From Sarcocystis neurona (taxonomy: Eukaryota; Apicomplexa; Conoidasida; Eucoccidiorida; Sarcocystidae), in NCBI GenBank assembly GCA_000727475.1, contig KL647300.1, positions 2,377,063 through 2,441,062 on the forward strand: DNA of 64,000 nt, written 5' to 3'. Of this stretch, positions 23,241-36,706 are shown piece by piece. Position 1 is the first letter of the stretch; each line of letters begins with the position of its first letter. The notes beneath the pieces were generated by a model that did not search any database, was not told the DNA's origin, and was given only the letters and a program-made list of their open reading frames with translations. The position numbers and the translations under genes are program-made.

Positions 23241-26200
23241 ATTTGCATTATTGAGCCGACGCCGAAGTTGAACGGGGCGAGCTGCACCAGTATACCGTCG
23301 GAGAGCAACCGCAGCACCGAAGACAGCACGAGCAGCGGACTCGAAGGCGGCCATAGCAAGAGCAGCAGCAACAGCAGAGCAGCGGCCGCGTCGACAGTGG
23401 AAGACACAGCTGGTAGCACGGCAGCCGCTGCAGCGCCCACGTTCCGAGTCGAGTACGTTAGCGTTTCCCGAGCAGAGCTTGCGGCGAGTCTGTCTCTGCC
23501 GTACAGTGACTTGCGCATGCTCGATTTGCGGTGTACGTACACCGGAGGAGCGGGCAGCAGCGGCAGCAGTCTCGACCTGGGAGGCAGCAGCAGCAGCGGG
23601 GTGGGGCTCGCTGCTGCAGGTGCGCCTGCAACGATGCCTGCAGGAGGAAGACCAGGCGGAAGCAGCAGCAGCAGCCCTTTCCCTGCTACCACGGCGGACG
23701 TCCTGAGGCCGCCGCATGCCAAAATTCTTGTGCGCACGCCGGCCATTCTGGTGCAGCTCGAAAACATTGCGGCTATCATAACGTAAGTCAAGACAAAGCA
23801 GCTGCCGCTGCTGTCCCGGCCTCTGCAGCTGCCTCCAGTCGCCGGACTTTGAGCTGCTGTTTGCCAAACTGCGTGTGCCGCCGCTCTCATCACCTCGGCT
23901 GCTCCTCCACATCTGCCGCTGCTCCAACATCTGCTGCTGCTCTGCCCGAGGAAAACTGCTGCTGTCTGTCTGTAGTGTGCTACACCTTCCTGCTGATGCT
24001 TCACCCAGTGCTCCGAATACCACGACGCGTCTGGTACCGCGATCTACGTCGCATGCACTGGTGCTGCTGTTTTTGCTGTTGTTACGCTGTCGCTGCTGCT
24101 CGTGGCCGTCTCACCGATGCTGCTCTGTTGTCCCTGCTGCTGCATGTAGCTGCCTCAGTAGAGCCAACTCCGCTGGCACCCGCCGCTGCGCATGCGTTTC
24201 GCATGCGTTTCTTCTGCGTCTCGTCTCGCGAGACGTCTGTTACGCGGAGTTGGTCATCTATACGTATTCCTCCATCTGATGGTCGTTGACGTGGGCTTAC
24301 GCGTACTTATACATTTGTAATGATAGGGACAGACAAATGCTTGCACTTTCTCGTCTGTGCGAAGAGGTAAATCTGCGTAGACGTCTGGCCTCGTGCCGAT
24401 GTGATCGCTGGTATTACTCTTTTGGTGCAGCCCCGAGCGTCTGCTCCTGCTGCAGCCGCAGCCGTCAGTGACGAGCGCCGTGCTGCAGCAGCTGACGTGT
24501 GGCGAGGCGAGTCCTGCAGCAGCGGCTGCGATGCTCGACTGCACAGCAGCTGCAGCAGCAGGAAAGCCGCCGTTTCCTGCGTCAGCACCACCAGCAGCTC
24601 GGAGGGCCCCAGTGCGCGTCAGTGACTTGGAGCCTTCCTCCTCCTCAGCAGCTGCTGCGGCACCTCGTGGCAGCAACGACCCGCGTGCGGGTGGCGCACA
24701 GCCGGGGGTAGCAGCAACAAAAGCAGCCGCAGCACGCCTTGCCGGAGGAGAAGAAGAGGAAGGAGAAGGAGGATTAGGAGGAGGAAGGGCCGCAGCATCG
24801 GCAGATGCAGCAGCGAGGTCACTAGTGGGAGGGGGACGTACAGTCCGTTGTGCGACCGCCGGCTCGGCTGCAGCAGAAGCGGCGCTGGCGGACTGCAAAG
24901 ACGCGGCGGCTGACGACAACGCGGCCGCTGTGTTGCGCCTCAACGGGCGCCCACTGAGGAGCTCTGCAGCAGCACCTGCTGAGGTATCGGAAACAGCGGC
25001 TCCAGCAGCAAAGCCAATATCACAGCAGCAGACGGTGGTAGAGGCTCTAAGAAAGAATGGCTCCCTGGGTTCAGGCCCGCCTCGTGGAATTTTGAAGTTG
25101 ACGTCTTTCTCATTGAACCAAGATGTAGATAACGCTTCTCCCCGCAGCAGAAGAACGTCAGCATGGGAGACGGAACATGTCGGAACGGCTGCTGGGATTC
25201 CTATGCCCGCTGCTGCTGCTGATGGCAATTCTGCTGCGACCCCCAACGTCGCCGACTGGGTTGCTGCTGCTGTTCCTACGCCTGCCGCTGCTCGAGCGAA
25301 GGTCGAGGCGGTCGGGTCTCAGGCGTCAGCGACGACCGCAGCAGCAGACGAAGTGACGGCGTCTTTCGCAGCAACAGGAGCAGCAGGCGCAGCAGCAGGA
25401 CCGAGAAACAGCGGCAGCGGCCGACTGTCCGGTCTCGGTGGCTTGTGGATGCAACAGCTTCCGTTCGAGCTGCGCTGCCTCGAAGCGCTCTTTGCTGTCG
25501 CTCTTTCTGCAGTCGAAGCCCTTGCACGAGAATACGTAGAGCGCGTACAGGTCGCTGTCGCCTCACTAGGTAATGCTTCGCTGCTGCTTGCTGCTGCTGA
25601 CCTTTTCTAGGGTCGTGTGGAGCTCCGCCACTGCACCGAGTGTCCGGCTACTTCGGTAGCTTTAACTGTCTTCCTGGCTAGACACCTGCCTCGCTACCTG
25701 CTTCTCTGGGGCTCCTCGTTTCTGTGTCGCTAGCCGTCTGCGTGGACAGTGACTGGCGTGGCTGCACGTTTTCAACTGCAACGGGTGGCTGGCTGTTTGT
25801 CCGGCTCACTGCATTTCTCTGCTACAAAGTCGTCTGCAGGCTATTATTCGACGCAGAGCCGCAGTTGACAGCGCAAGCCACTGGTGTGACTCGGTGGCGC
25901 TTCCGGTGCAAGGGGCTGCTATCTGCTTGGTTAGGTGCGCTGCTGCTTCCGGTAGCTCCTCACCGCACGCGTGGCTAGCTGCTGCCGTCGGCTACTGACT
26001 CTCTCCCGCGCGTTGCCACATGTTCGGCTGCGCCTTCTTGCCACCCGCACGCAGGAGTGAACCTCCTCCCGAGACGCTGCTGCTCTTGCGTCGTCGTCCA
26101 AGTGTCGTTGCTGTCGACTTCGGGCTGCAGTGGAAACTTGCCGCTGCTGCTGTTCCCCGCCGTCTGCAGTGGACTGCTGTGCTGTTCTGCAGCCGCTGCT

Positions 26201-29200
26201 GCTGGCGTGCTCGTTGCTTGTGGTCCTGCCCCGCTGCTGTTGTTACACACGAGCTGCGGTCCCTGCTGTTGTACTGCCCTGCGTCTGCTCGTGCTGCTGC
26301 TTGCGTGTTGCTGGTTCTGCCGCTGCCTTTGCCGCGTCGCCGCCGCGTCTACGGCTGTTTTTGGCTTGTGCGCGTGCGCCAATGCTGTTGCTCCTCCCGT
26401 CAGGTCTCCTTTTTTGGCTGCTACCGCTGCTGTACCCTGCGAAGCTGCATGTGCTGCTGCTGCTGCTGTTGCTGCCTCGCGCTGTTGCTCTTGCTGCTGC
26501 CTCTTCTGCAGAAGAAGAACTCATGGGAATGACGAGGAAAGGGCAACAAATCCGCCTTTCCACGAATGTGTTGGCAGTCGGCGCCGCCGACGCCACTCCA
26601 TTTTTCTTCTCACTGCTGCACACGCCGTCGCTCCATCAGCTGATGCTGCTGAAGAATGCCTTGCAGGTGCGGTCGTGGCCGTGTATAGCTCAAGCCGGAC
26701 GGTCCCTCCATCAGGACTGTATAGACAGGGTTTGCTTTGTGCTTCTACGTAGCTGCGTCTATTGCTGTACAAAGAAATGGACAGGGAGGTGCAGGAAGTC
26801 TGCCCTTGTGCTTAATAATTTATCTGATACGGATATCCTTTCGGCTCCCTTCCTCTGTTGAAACGCAACATATACATATATTTGTATGTCTCTCTCTCCC
26901 TCTCTCTATCTCTCTCCCTGCATATATATATATACGTATATATATATATGTATATGTATTTATATGTGCGTATGCTTGTGGCTGTCCATATATATATATA
27001 TATATATATATATGTATTTATATGTGTGTATGCTTGTGGCTGTCCATATATATATATATATATATGCGTATCTCTCTGCATCTCTCACTCTGTCTTCCCG
27101 CCTTTCTGTCTCCTACATAATATATATATATATATGTGTGTCTGTGTGTAGCCACCTACCTACCGTGTGTTCGACTCCTCTCTCTATGCGTTTAGTCTGC
27201 GTCAGGGTTTATATACGTCTGCATATATATATATGTCTATGGAAAGGAAAGCGTAATACCACTGCGAATACAGAGTGTACGTATGTATATATATGTGTGT
27301 ACGCATGTTTAAATCTATGTATATATATATGCTAGCGTCTGTATATGCGTGTATGGATACGCATATAGATGCGCATGCATATCTATATGTATGTATATGT
27401 GCATACTTATAGATCTGTATCTATCCATATGTGTAAACTCGTGACTGCGACTGTAGCAGATATCAATTTTTCTGCGTGGTCCACCCCAGCAGACTGCGTT
27501 GCTGGAAAGGATCTGGACGTGCTATCGGCCTCGCGAGTTCACTTGCGTATATGTGTACCTCTTCGCCTTTGTATACATATATGTATATATATATATACAT
27601 ATACATATATGTACATATAGATCTATGTATATATACACATATACATGTATATGTATGTATATATATGCGCGCAATGAGGCGCATCTGTCTGTCGTCACCA
27701 AACTCAACTATCTCTCACTCTCGTTCTGTATCTATCTATATATACATATATATGTATATATATATATCCTTGCGGAAGGATTTGCACGTATGCACTTGTG
27801 TAGATTACTACGGTAAGAGAGACTGTGAGGTTCTTGCAGCTTTCACGCTCCGGCGCTGAGTCGCTTTATACCCTGTATCTATATCTATGTATATATAAAC
27901 GTATATCTATCTATCTATCTATCTATCCATCTGTCTATATATGTACATATGTATGTGCACATATGTGTGTATAAGTACAGGTTTGATGCCTTGGCGCTAA
28001 GTCGCTTTTCACCGTATATATGTATGTTTGTATGTGCGTATATATATATATATATATTTATGTATCCTTGTGCGTCTCTGAATACGTGTGTACGGATATG
28101 TGTGGCCCTGCACTCCCCGGCGGTAAGCAGACGAACAGAGTGTACAGCGATGGAGACGAGTCCCTCTGCGAATAACGAAGCACGTCTCGTTTTCTCTGCT
28201 CGTCTGCTTCACGACGTCCGAAATGTTTCCTGCCTCGTGTCTCTGTCTCGTCCTATTTTTCTTTTCGTCTGTCCCGTTCCTGATATGCATATATGTGTAT
28301 GCATGCTATCGCCAGTCCGTCGTCCCGTCCTGTGTGAAGTAGATTCGAAGAAGGAGAACACAGGATGCCTTCTACGGGGAAAGAAGTCTACGAATAGGCT
28401 ACTGCAGGAACTTTCACGAAGAATGTACCCGCGCGGTGACGACGCCTGTCTGGGGGCTGCCCGTGCTATTACTACTACTACGACTCTTCCTACTACTGCT
28501 GCCGCTCCAGCTACTACGAATACTCCTACACCTACTACTGCAGCTATAACGCCCGTGACTGTACGCCCTCGTGACCACCTTGCAAGTGTCTGTCTGCGCA
28601 GCCGGATGCATATATACGTATATATATATACATACATGTATATACATATATATGTACGTATATACATATATATGGATATATATATATATACACATAAGGA
28701 CGCATATAAATACATACTATACATAAACATGTATCTGCATGGATATACACACGAATATATATATATGTGGGTATGTGTGTGTTGTTTGCATGGGACTGTG
28801 GCTGGCATGCGTAGACGTGTGTCAGTAGATATGTCTGCTGTTAGCTGTTCCCCAACATGGGTTTCTTCGGTGGGATGACCTTTTTGCAGACGGAAGCAGA
28901 GAGGCAGACACGTATGCACACGCACGTCTGCTGCATGCAGTAATGTGCTAGCTAGAGCAGGGTCGTCGAAGACTCCCCCTGCCTGTGGTAGTGTTGGTAG
29001 TACTCGTAGTCGTAGTAGTAGTTGTTGTTGTGGCGGTTTGAAGAGCAGTAGTGCCCGTGCGTTGGTGCCGTGCGGCCTGCTGCAGGAGGTGGAAGCTCGG
29101 CTTGAAGGGCTGCGCAGCTGTTTGATCAAACTTCTTAGTGACGACGGCGACATGGCAGATATGTACTTGACCGACAAGCTGCTGCATGAGTAAGCAGCTC

Positions 29201-30474
29201 CTCTATTCCGTAGGCTGACACGGCTACTGCTGCTTCCAGGAACGGCGTTCGGCGTTCTGCGCCTGATGTTGCTGCTCTTTTTCTCTGCTGTGGCCCTGCG
29301 AAGACGAAGATGCACCCGCTGCGCTGCTCGAGACGCACGGTCGGGCTGGGGCTGCTGCTGCTGCCGCTGGTGCTGTTACCCGTGCCCTCCAGTGTTCTTC
29401 TAGTGTTCACAGGAACGAACAAGACTGGCCCAGATACTCAGAGGGAGTTAGACGCTGCTGCGGCGGTTGTTGGCATATATCAATGTACCGAACTTCTGCT
29501 GCTAATCGCTCTCCCCAATGTGGTGCTGGCGCCTTTGCTGCCGCTAGTAACTGTTGCGCCTGATGTTGATATCATAAGCAGCGTGCCGCTTTGCGGTCCT
29601 TGCTGCAGTTCGTCACGTTGAGACAGTGTTAGCTTCGTACTGCGAGGAGGAAGGGACTGCACTCCCATACTTCCGCGGCTGCTGCTGCTGCTGCCTGTGG
29701 AAAAGGGGGCAGGAAGCTGGTGCTGATGCTGTCACCGCGGGGGTCGCGCGTGGCTGCGGCTGCTGCGTCAAGCAGCAAAGGTGGAGCTGATTACGCGGTT
29801 TCGCGTGCGTTGAGCGCCTCCTGCATGGCCGAGACAACGCGGCTGTTCACGCTGCTGTTGCCGTACCCCACCGGCTGCTGTTGTAAAACGACGACTGCTG
29901 CTGCTGCAGCGTCGCTGACATGCGCCGCTGCATGTTCCCTGGAGACACGACTCTGTTGTGCTGTGCATACATGCGCTGCGACTGTCTGCAGGTGCTGTTG
30001 CTTTATTTGCATGCGACAGAGTCGCTGCGTTTGCTTCGTGCTTTGGTGCTGTATGTGTGAAGTCTCGTGTGTGGCGTACCGTTATTTTCAAGTGCTGCTG
30101 CAATTCTCGATCCGCGCGCTGCAGCACGGAACGAGGTACGTAGTCGTGTGCCGTGCTGCTCTTCACCTGTTTCCTACGGTGATGCTCCCCACCTGTCTCC
30201 CTGCTGCTGTGTCACCTATGTGCGCTTCACTTCTTAACTAGCAGCATGGGGGCCTGCTCTTTGTCGGCGTGCATCGCTGTTCCTGCTGCACGAGCTGTTG
30301 CTGCTCTTCCTGCCTGCAGCCGTCCACACGAGAGAGAAGACCATGCGGACGTAGAACTTCTACTTGAGTCGTTTCTCCAGCAGGTGGACGAGTTGCTCTC
30401 TCAAATTCTTGCAACGACGCGCTCGGTCACTCACCATGAAGAACTCACAAAGGTATCTTCCAGCTGCATCAAAT

Positions 30475-30519
<45 letters not shown>

Positions 30520-31119
30520 GTATGTCTGTCATGTGTNNNNNNNNNNNNNNNNNNNNNNNNNNNNNNNNNNNNNNNNNNNNNNNNNNNNNNNNNNNNNNNN
30601 NNNNNNNNNNNNNNNNNNNNNNNNNNNNNNNNNNNNNNNNNNNNNNNNNNNNNNNNNNNNNNNNNNNNNNNNNNNNNNNNNNNNNNNNNNNNNNNNNNNN
30701 NNNNNNNNNNNNNNNNNNNNNNNNNNNNNNNNNNNNNNNNNNNNNNNNNNNNNNNNNNNNNNNNNNNNNNNNNNNNNNNNNNNNNNNNNNNNNNNNNNNN
30801 NNNNNNNNNNNNNNNNNNNNNNNNNNNNNNNNNNNNNNNNNNNNNNNNNNNNNNNNNNNNNNNNNNNNNNNNNNNNNNNNNNNNNNNNNNNNNNNNNNNN
30901 NNNNNNNNNNNNNNNNNNNNNNNNNNNNNNNNNNNNNNNNNNNNNNNNNNNNNNNNNNNNNNNNNNNNNNNNNNNNNNNNNNNNNNNNNNNNNNNNNNNN
31001 NNNNNNNNNNNNNNNNNNNNNNNNNNNNNNNNNNNNNNNNNNNNNNNNNNNNNNNNNNNNNNNNNNNNNNNNNNNNNNNNNNNNNNNNNNNNNNNNNNNN
31101 NNNNNNNNNNNNNNNNNNN

Positions 31120-31164
<45 letters not shown>

Positions 31165-32927
31165 GTATGCTTGCATGTGTGTACGGGAATTAAATGTGTA
31201 TATCGTATTTTTGTAGGTGTCTATGTATATATATATATATGAATATGGATATGCATGTGTGTTTGTCTGTCACCGGAATATATATATATATATATGCCAC
31301 TATAGTAGATGTGTGCGGGTGTATGCCTATATGTATATGTATAGATTACTGTGTGTACGTAGATGTGTATGCGCTTTGAATATATATATATATATATGTA
31401 CGTGTGGGCGACTATATATATCTGCGTATACTGGTAGATCGTGTGTTTGGCATGCTTGTGATGTTCCTCTTCTGCTGATGCGTCGATAGCGTCTTTTCGT
31501 ATACATGCAGATTAATATGTGTCCTTTCTTTGTTCCTTCAATGCGTCTCTGTGCGTCTGCGTTGTATTCGTGTCTCCTTCGAAACATCTCTTTGCTTTCG
31601 TCCCACGCTGGGCGCGCGTGCGTCTGCGTGGCCGTGGCCGCGTTCTTTGGCGCACACTGGCTCTACCGGGCGAGTGGTGGTGAGCTGCTGCTGCCGCTGC
31701 TGCTGCTGCTGTGGCTTGGGCCTCACGTCGTTGCGCGTGCCCCGACTGTGCTGCTTGCTGCTGCAGATGCATCTGGACGTGTGCCGCAACGCCTACATGC
31801 AGATGAACGTAAAGATTTCTCTCTTTGCGCTTACAACCTCTCTTGCTGCTGTAGTTGCTGGCATTTTCGGGATGAACTTGCCCCTCCACAGTGACTCGCC
31901 AGCACCTGCAGCCGCGCACGGGTCAAGACTCGAGAAGCAGCAGCTGCTGCTGCAGCCTCAGTGGCAGCTGCAGGAGGCAGCGCTCCAACAGCAGGAGCGC
32001 GCTCAGCAGCAGAAAGTATCTGCAGAACACAGAGAGAAGCGGGGAACGGAGGCAGGGCAGCCGCACGTGTTTGGTCCTGGGCTCTGCAGGCCGCAAAACG
32101 AAAGCAGTGACAATCAGCTCGAAGGATCAAACACAAGTGGCACCTGCAGCACAGACGCTTCTGTCCGCGCTGCAACGCGAGCGGCATCAGCGGGCCCTTT
32201 GCTGCTCGAAGGTGGACGCGGGCATTGCTGTGCGTGTGGCGCTTCTCTGCCAGCTCTTGCAGCTTCTTTGCCGTCTCAGAACGAGGCTTCTGGCTCCTCT
32301 GCTACGCGAGAACACAGTAGTGCCAGCAGCATCCTTCCTGCTGTTGCAGATGCACACGCTGTAGCCGAGGCTGCTTCTGCCTCTCCCGTTTGTTCGTTGG
32401 CAGCTTCCTCGGAAACAGTAGACTCTGAGAGAGCAGGAGGTCCGGTTGGTCTGCGTGGAGCGGCAGAGCACCAAGAGCCTCTAGGGCCTAGAGAAAGGCA
32501 GCTGCAGCAACAACAGCGACTGCTGCACTTGCTGCTGCCCATTGAAATGCTGGCAGCAGCCGCTGCACAAGTCAAACGCTTCCTCAGCAGCGTCTGGACG
32601 CACTGCTGGCACGTCTCCTTTTTGTCGGCGAACACCGGTAGGGACGAGGCAGCCGCAGCAGCTACGACGGCCGGATCACTGGCAACAGAATCAGCGGCGG
32701 AATGGTTGTGGACGCACTCCTTCGCGCTTGTTTCTCTCGGAGTCATTCTCCCCATTAGTCTCTGCGGCTTCCTATGCTGCAATCAGTTTGCTCGGATCTT
32801 CGCCTTGCACGGCGTACGCAGAACACGCCGCCGCGCGGCCACACCTAATGCTGCTGCTGCTGCAGTGCTGCTGAGAGCCCCCCAGCGACTGCTCTCGCTG
32901 TTGACGAAGCAGCATTCGCGTCGCTGA
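23241..32927 (+). CDS. MRS2/CorA-type magnesium transporter, 5' end missing
   Basis: Seven exons join in phase: 23241-23782, 24327-24366, 24456-25569, 26578-26666, 29086-29189, 30320-30452 and 31767-32927 (stop), giving 1060 residues from the first recognised exon. Family landmarks in order: LPYSDLRMLD and ILVRTPAILVQLENIAAIIT (N-domain), LPFELRCLEAL, a coiled region LHQLMLLKNALQEVEARLEG, DDGDMADMYLTDKLL, DVELLLESFLQQVDELL, then TM1 ending in the selectivity motif GMN (about residue 711) and TM2 at about residue 993 (FALVSLGVILPISLCGFLCC). MRS2 proteins form pentameric Mg2+ channels, usually in the mitochondrial inner membrane, and are typically 350-470 residues. The excess here is Ser/Gly- and Ala-rich insertion before LPFELR and about 281 residues between GMN and TM2. 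The 40-nt second exon and the absent start codon are the weak points. The N gap lies in the intron after 30452, so no exon need be lost. Localisation cannot be judged without the N-terminus. Confidence 0.88.
26950..27060. repeat. 59-bp tandem duplication
   Basis: GTATTTATATGTG(C/T)GTATGC followed by TTGTGGCTGTCCATATATAT occurs at about 26956 and 27015, in an intron of the MRS2-like gene. Confidence 0.85.
30478..31163. repeat. (TA)n tract interrupted by a 583-base assembly gap
   Basis: TA runs at 30478-30514 and 31122-31160 flank Ns at 30537-31119. It falls in the intron between exons ending at 30452 and starting at 31767 of the MRS2-like gene. The flanking exons splice in phase 0. Confidence 0.95.
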
Positions 32928-35900
32928 GACTTTGCGCACACGCGTGATAGCTGCGTCAATCTGCAGCCACCCGCTAGGTATGTGCCTTAGCGTAATAGAC
33001 CTGCTAGCTTGCACAACTCTCAGTGACCCTGGTGTATCGTCTTGCCTGCGGGTGCCCGGCAAGGGAAGGGGGGCCGCCACAGGTTTACTAGCGGTCCTCC
33101 CGACACGTCCGGCCGCATTTACACCCTCCGTCTCCACTACTCAAAGGCTTGGTCCAGCTGCGAATATCGAGTCGCGGCGTGTGCCAGTGTTGCGCTATCA
33201 TTCGACGACGGCAGCGGGCACTGAAGCCCGGCTGTCAAGCTACGCGTTTTTGCCCCACTTTTTCACTCTCCTCATACGTGGTAGCGGGCCTCTGCACAGA
33301 CTCGTGAGTCTTTTTGCGCCTGCTTCACCTCCAAGAAGGAGGCAACGTATATACGCCCACGGTCGTCTCGGTATTGGTGCTTTCTGCAGCGTACGAGTCG
33401 CTGCCAGCAAGCCTACACAAGGCGCGAGGTGCAGTGTCACTCCGTGCGTAGTACGAGGCTGCAGTGTAGGCAGCGGCAAGAACAAGCGTGTACGGTGCCC
33501 GACGCCGAGAGGCACGCACCAGGACTTCTGCTCTCTGCTTTGAGGCTGCTGAGCAGCAACTACCTGCTAGTGACATTAAGAAGGATGCTCACGTGGCGGT
33601 GCTTGTGGGATGCAGCATTCGTAAACCGTTGCTAGCGTCACACTGTACTATGAGCCGCTCCACGTATCAGGGATTGTACACACTTCACAAAGTGAAAGGC
33701 ATAGCGTATCTTCTCTGAGTACAAGACTGTAGGAGCGCCGCCTGTATACACGAATGTATGTACATGTATATACAACGTATATATATACATATATATATTT
33801 GTACACGTTTTCATTTGCAGTGGCCTCTGCAGACGTATTGTTACCCATAACTGTAGTACAGCTGCAGAAATTCGGTTGCTATGACCGTTTACTTTCATGC
33901 ACATATACATATATATATTGTGGGGTCTGTACATTACAATAAACACAGTAATAGCTGCAGTTTGTTGAGCTGCTACCGAGAGGCTGCCCCGTGCTACTGA
34001 GGATCTTAATTCAGGCGGCTACCTGCTTCAGTGCGGTGTCAGGCCACACATGAAGAAGAGACCAGGTGCCACCTCGTTTTCTGTGAGTCAGGTATTGTGC
34101 GTGTGCCTAAAGGACAAAAGCTTGCCTCAGAGTGTCGCTGCTGTACTGTTACCGAGCGGACTCCAGACATGGTGAAGCCTCATTTGTGTTCACGTGCACG
34201 GCGGCGGAACCTGACAAGGAGAGAACTCACAGCCGTGTGCATACGAGGTGCGACATTTTTTGTCCATTTTCCCAAGTCCCAACCTCCATAGAAGCTTTCC
34301 TTGAACGTGAATCCAGACACCAGTAAAGCGCGCAAGCTCCCTACTTCTGACAGCCTGGAGAGTCGTGCAAGTATTGTGTTCTTCCCTTTTAGTCCACACC
34401 CGTGAATCTTCTTCACCTTCGCCTTCCCCTCAGCTATGCGCAGGTGCCTTCTGCGACCTCAGAAATATTTCCCTCTCGAATTGCCTTCAAGACCGTCACA
34501 AATCCGGGTGTACACAGACTTGTGCAGGTGTAAGAACAGTTCCGTATACCACTTGTAGGCGTACGAACACCTTCACACCGCACGAGACAATGCAGAGACG
34601 CACACGCATACAAAACTCGGGCTTTTGGTCGTCATCACTTTTTTCTTGTAGACCTTTTGTTGACATTCACTTGCAGTTACGGGCGACTTTGAAACTGTGC
34701 GCGTGCCCGCCGACCTTGGCCTTCTGCTGCGCAGCTTCTAACCAGCAGCCACGGCCGTCGGTATATCGTGGCACTCTTTGGGGCAGACTCAACCGTGGTT
34801 TGCCGTCTCATCCAAGGAAGACCTAGTGGATCACGTCGTCACTCAGTAAATAGTCTGATACATGTGTACGAACATTCATATGCTATGGATGTATTCAGGT
34901 ATATGGACACCGGCCAGAGGCGTACTAGCCGCATGTGTAAAACTTCTGTGTAACATTTGTGTGTCACCGAAAACGGTCGCAAACGAGCTAACGGATTTGT
35001 CCGAGACACCGCTGGTTGCTGGCGCCTTCGCTTATAGAGTACGTCTCCGCACGGTGCAAAACAGAGTTCTGAACTAAAAGCGTAGCAGAGAAACCTGTCT
35101 GCTGGGAGAGGGGTGGGCTCTATGCAACTTTAATTCAGCATGCTTGGAGCGGAGTGTTGCAAGTGTTGATTGTTCGTAGATAGTGTCTATACGGTTGTTG
35201 CCGCGCATTTGCCGCGCGCATTGCTGTAGAAGTCTGAGCACGGGTTGAAGCCCACGTTGCTGGACGGGAATAGCAACCGCAAGACAGGCAGAATGCAGAG
35301 CAACTCGCAGCTCGATTGCTACCGGCACAGCCGTTCGTCGACGTTCTCCACTCTCAAAGGTCTCCCGAGGGATCCCGAGTTTGTAAAAGCCTGTCATCGG
35401 TACAGACATGCATACGTACATGTGAGGGTGCGGATTTTACACGTGGGTTCCTCTACAGGATATACACAGACTCCGGCTCGGGTATGTTTTTTGCAACCTA
35501 CGTTCACCGCGAAAATGGTACTTCACCTCCCAGTTAAATTCCGCGTCAATACTCCAGTCCTCTACGTACAGGGCACGCATGTGCAACTGACGCGTTCAGG
35601 CAGTTTGACAGCCACCGGGGTTGCACTGCTTCAGCACTGAGCAGCAGAGAAGACGTTGCGATTTCCCCCCATATGGACGTTTCCCAGTTGTGCCGGTGAG
35701 GTGAGGCGGCTTCTGGAGAATTGAAAGACCTGTACTATCTTATCTACTGCCTCTCTGTACGTGTGCTTCTCTGCGTCGTCTTGTTTCTCTCCGTCCCGCT
35801 CTCTGCAGACTTTGTAAATGTGCGGCCTTCATTTTTCTTCAGAGAGTAACGTGATGAGGGCGACAATCATGTGCAAACACGGCAGCTGATGTTGCACCTT

Positions 35901-36706
35901 CGCTTCTTACGTACCATTCCTGTTGCAGTCGTGGCGGGGCAGCAACAGTGTCGCACATGTGTGACCCGACTGTCCTCCAGTGACTTACACCTGCCGCATT
36001 GCTGGCGTGCTGCTGGATGGTGTGCCTCCGCTGTAGCTGTACCAGTAAAAGATACAGGGTGGGTGGAGTCCACCTGTGAAAAACAATGTATACATGCGAA
36101 TATATTTGGACAGGTGTAAGGCAGATCTGTAGGTACCAGAAGGAAGCCTGTAACTCCGCCAGGTGATTCCCGTGCCGCAGCGCGACAAGAGCTGTAAGAT
36201 CTTGCCCGTCGCTGCAGATGCTGCTGCTGCTCCCCCGTGTGAACAGCCAGCAAAAACTATCGTTTTGAGCCAGCTTTAAGAGACCGCGTCTCGTCCTTAT
36301 ACGGCTGCATGCGAGACACCACCTTTTTACAATAGGTTTCCCGAGGCCACACCATTTCTCCGCATCATCTCCTCCTCCGCTCTCGACAGCCATCACAACA
36401 TGCAGACAACGGACAGCGTGCTGCACGCGTACGGCCGCGGAGGAAAAAAGTCGGTCGTAGTTGTTACGTTCACACACCGTTCAACTCACCCACACTAACA
36501 CACACAAATACATATCTCCGCGCAAAACGACGACAGACGGACGCGCGCCGACGCATACGTGCCGCACTGCAGAAGCATGCGCACAGACAAAGGAACACAC
36601 GACGTGCAGCAGGCGGTTCCCTCTCGCTGCGGCTGAGTCACTCGATTTTCCCAGCAGATGTGGGACGCCGTGGAAAAGCAGCGATTTTTAAGGTCGGAGT
36701 TTTTCT
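32928..36706. other. Non-repetitive interval between convergent genes; no gene recognised
   Basis: Starts at the stop of the MRS2-like gene and ends at the stop of SF3B3. Apart from one TATATA patch at 33775-33920 it is complex sequence. Open frames of 150-210 codons exist (32932-33543 plus, 34365-34826 plus, 35839-36477 minus), but I see no motif, exon chain or convincing start. The likely content is the 3' UTRs of both genes, possibly with a non-coding RNA or a divergent gene. Confidence 0.5.

Noticed and set aside
32932..33543. 203-codon frame starting five bases after the MRS2-like stop
   Set aside because: No motif, no splice partner and codon content unlike the neighbouring gene; more likely 3' UTR.
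35839..36477. 212-codon minus frame downstream of SF3B3
   Set aside because: Length is suggestive, but there is no family signal, the start is unsupported, and it lies where the SF3B3 3' UTR should be.
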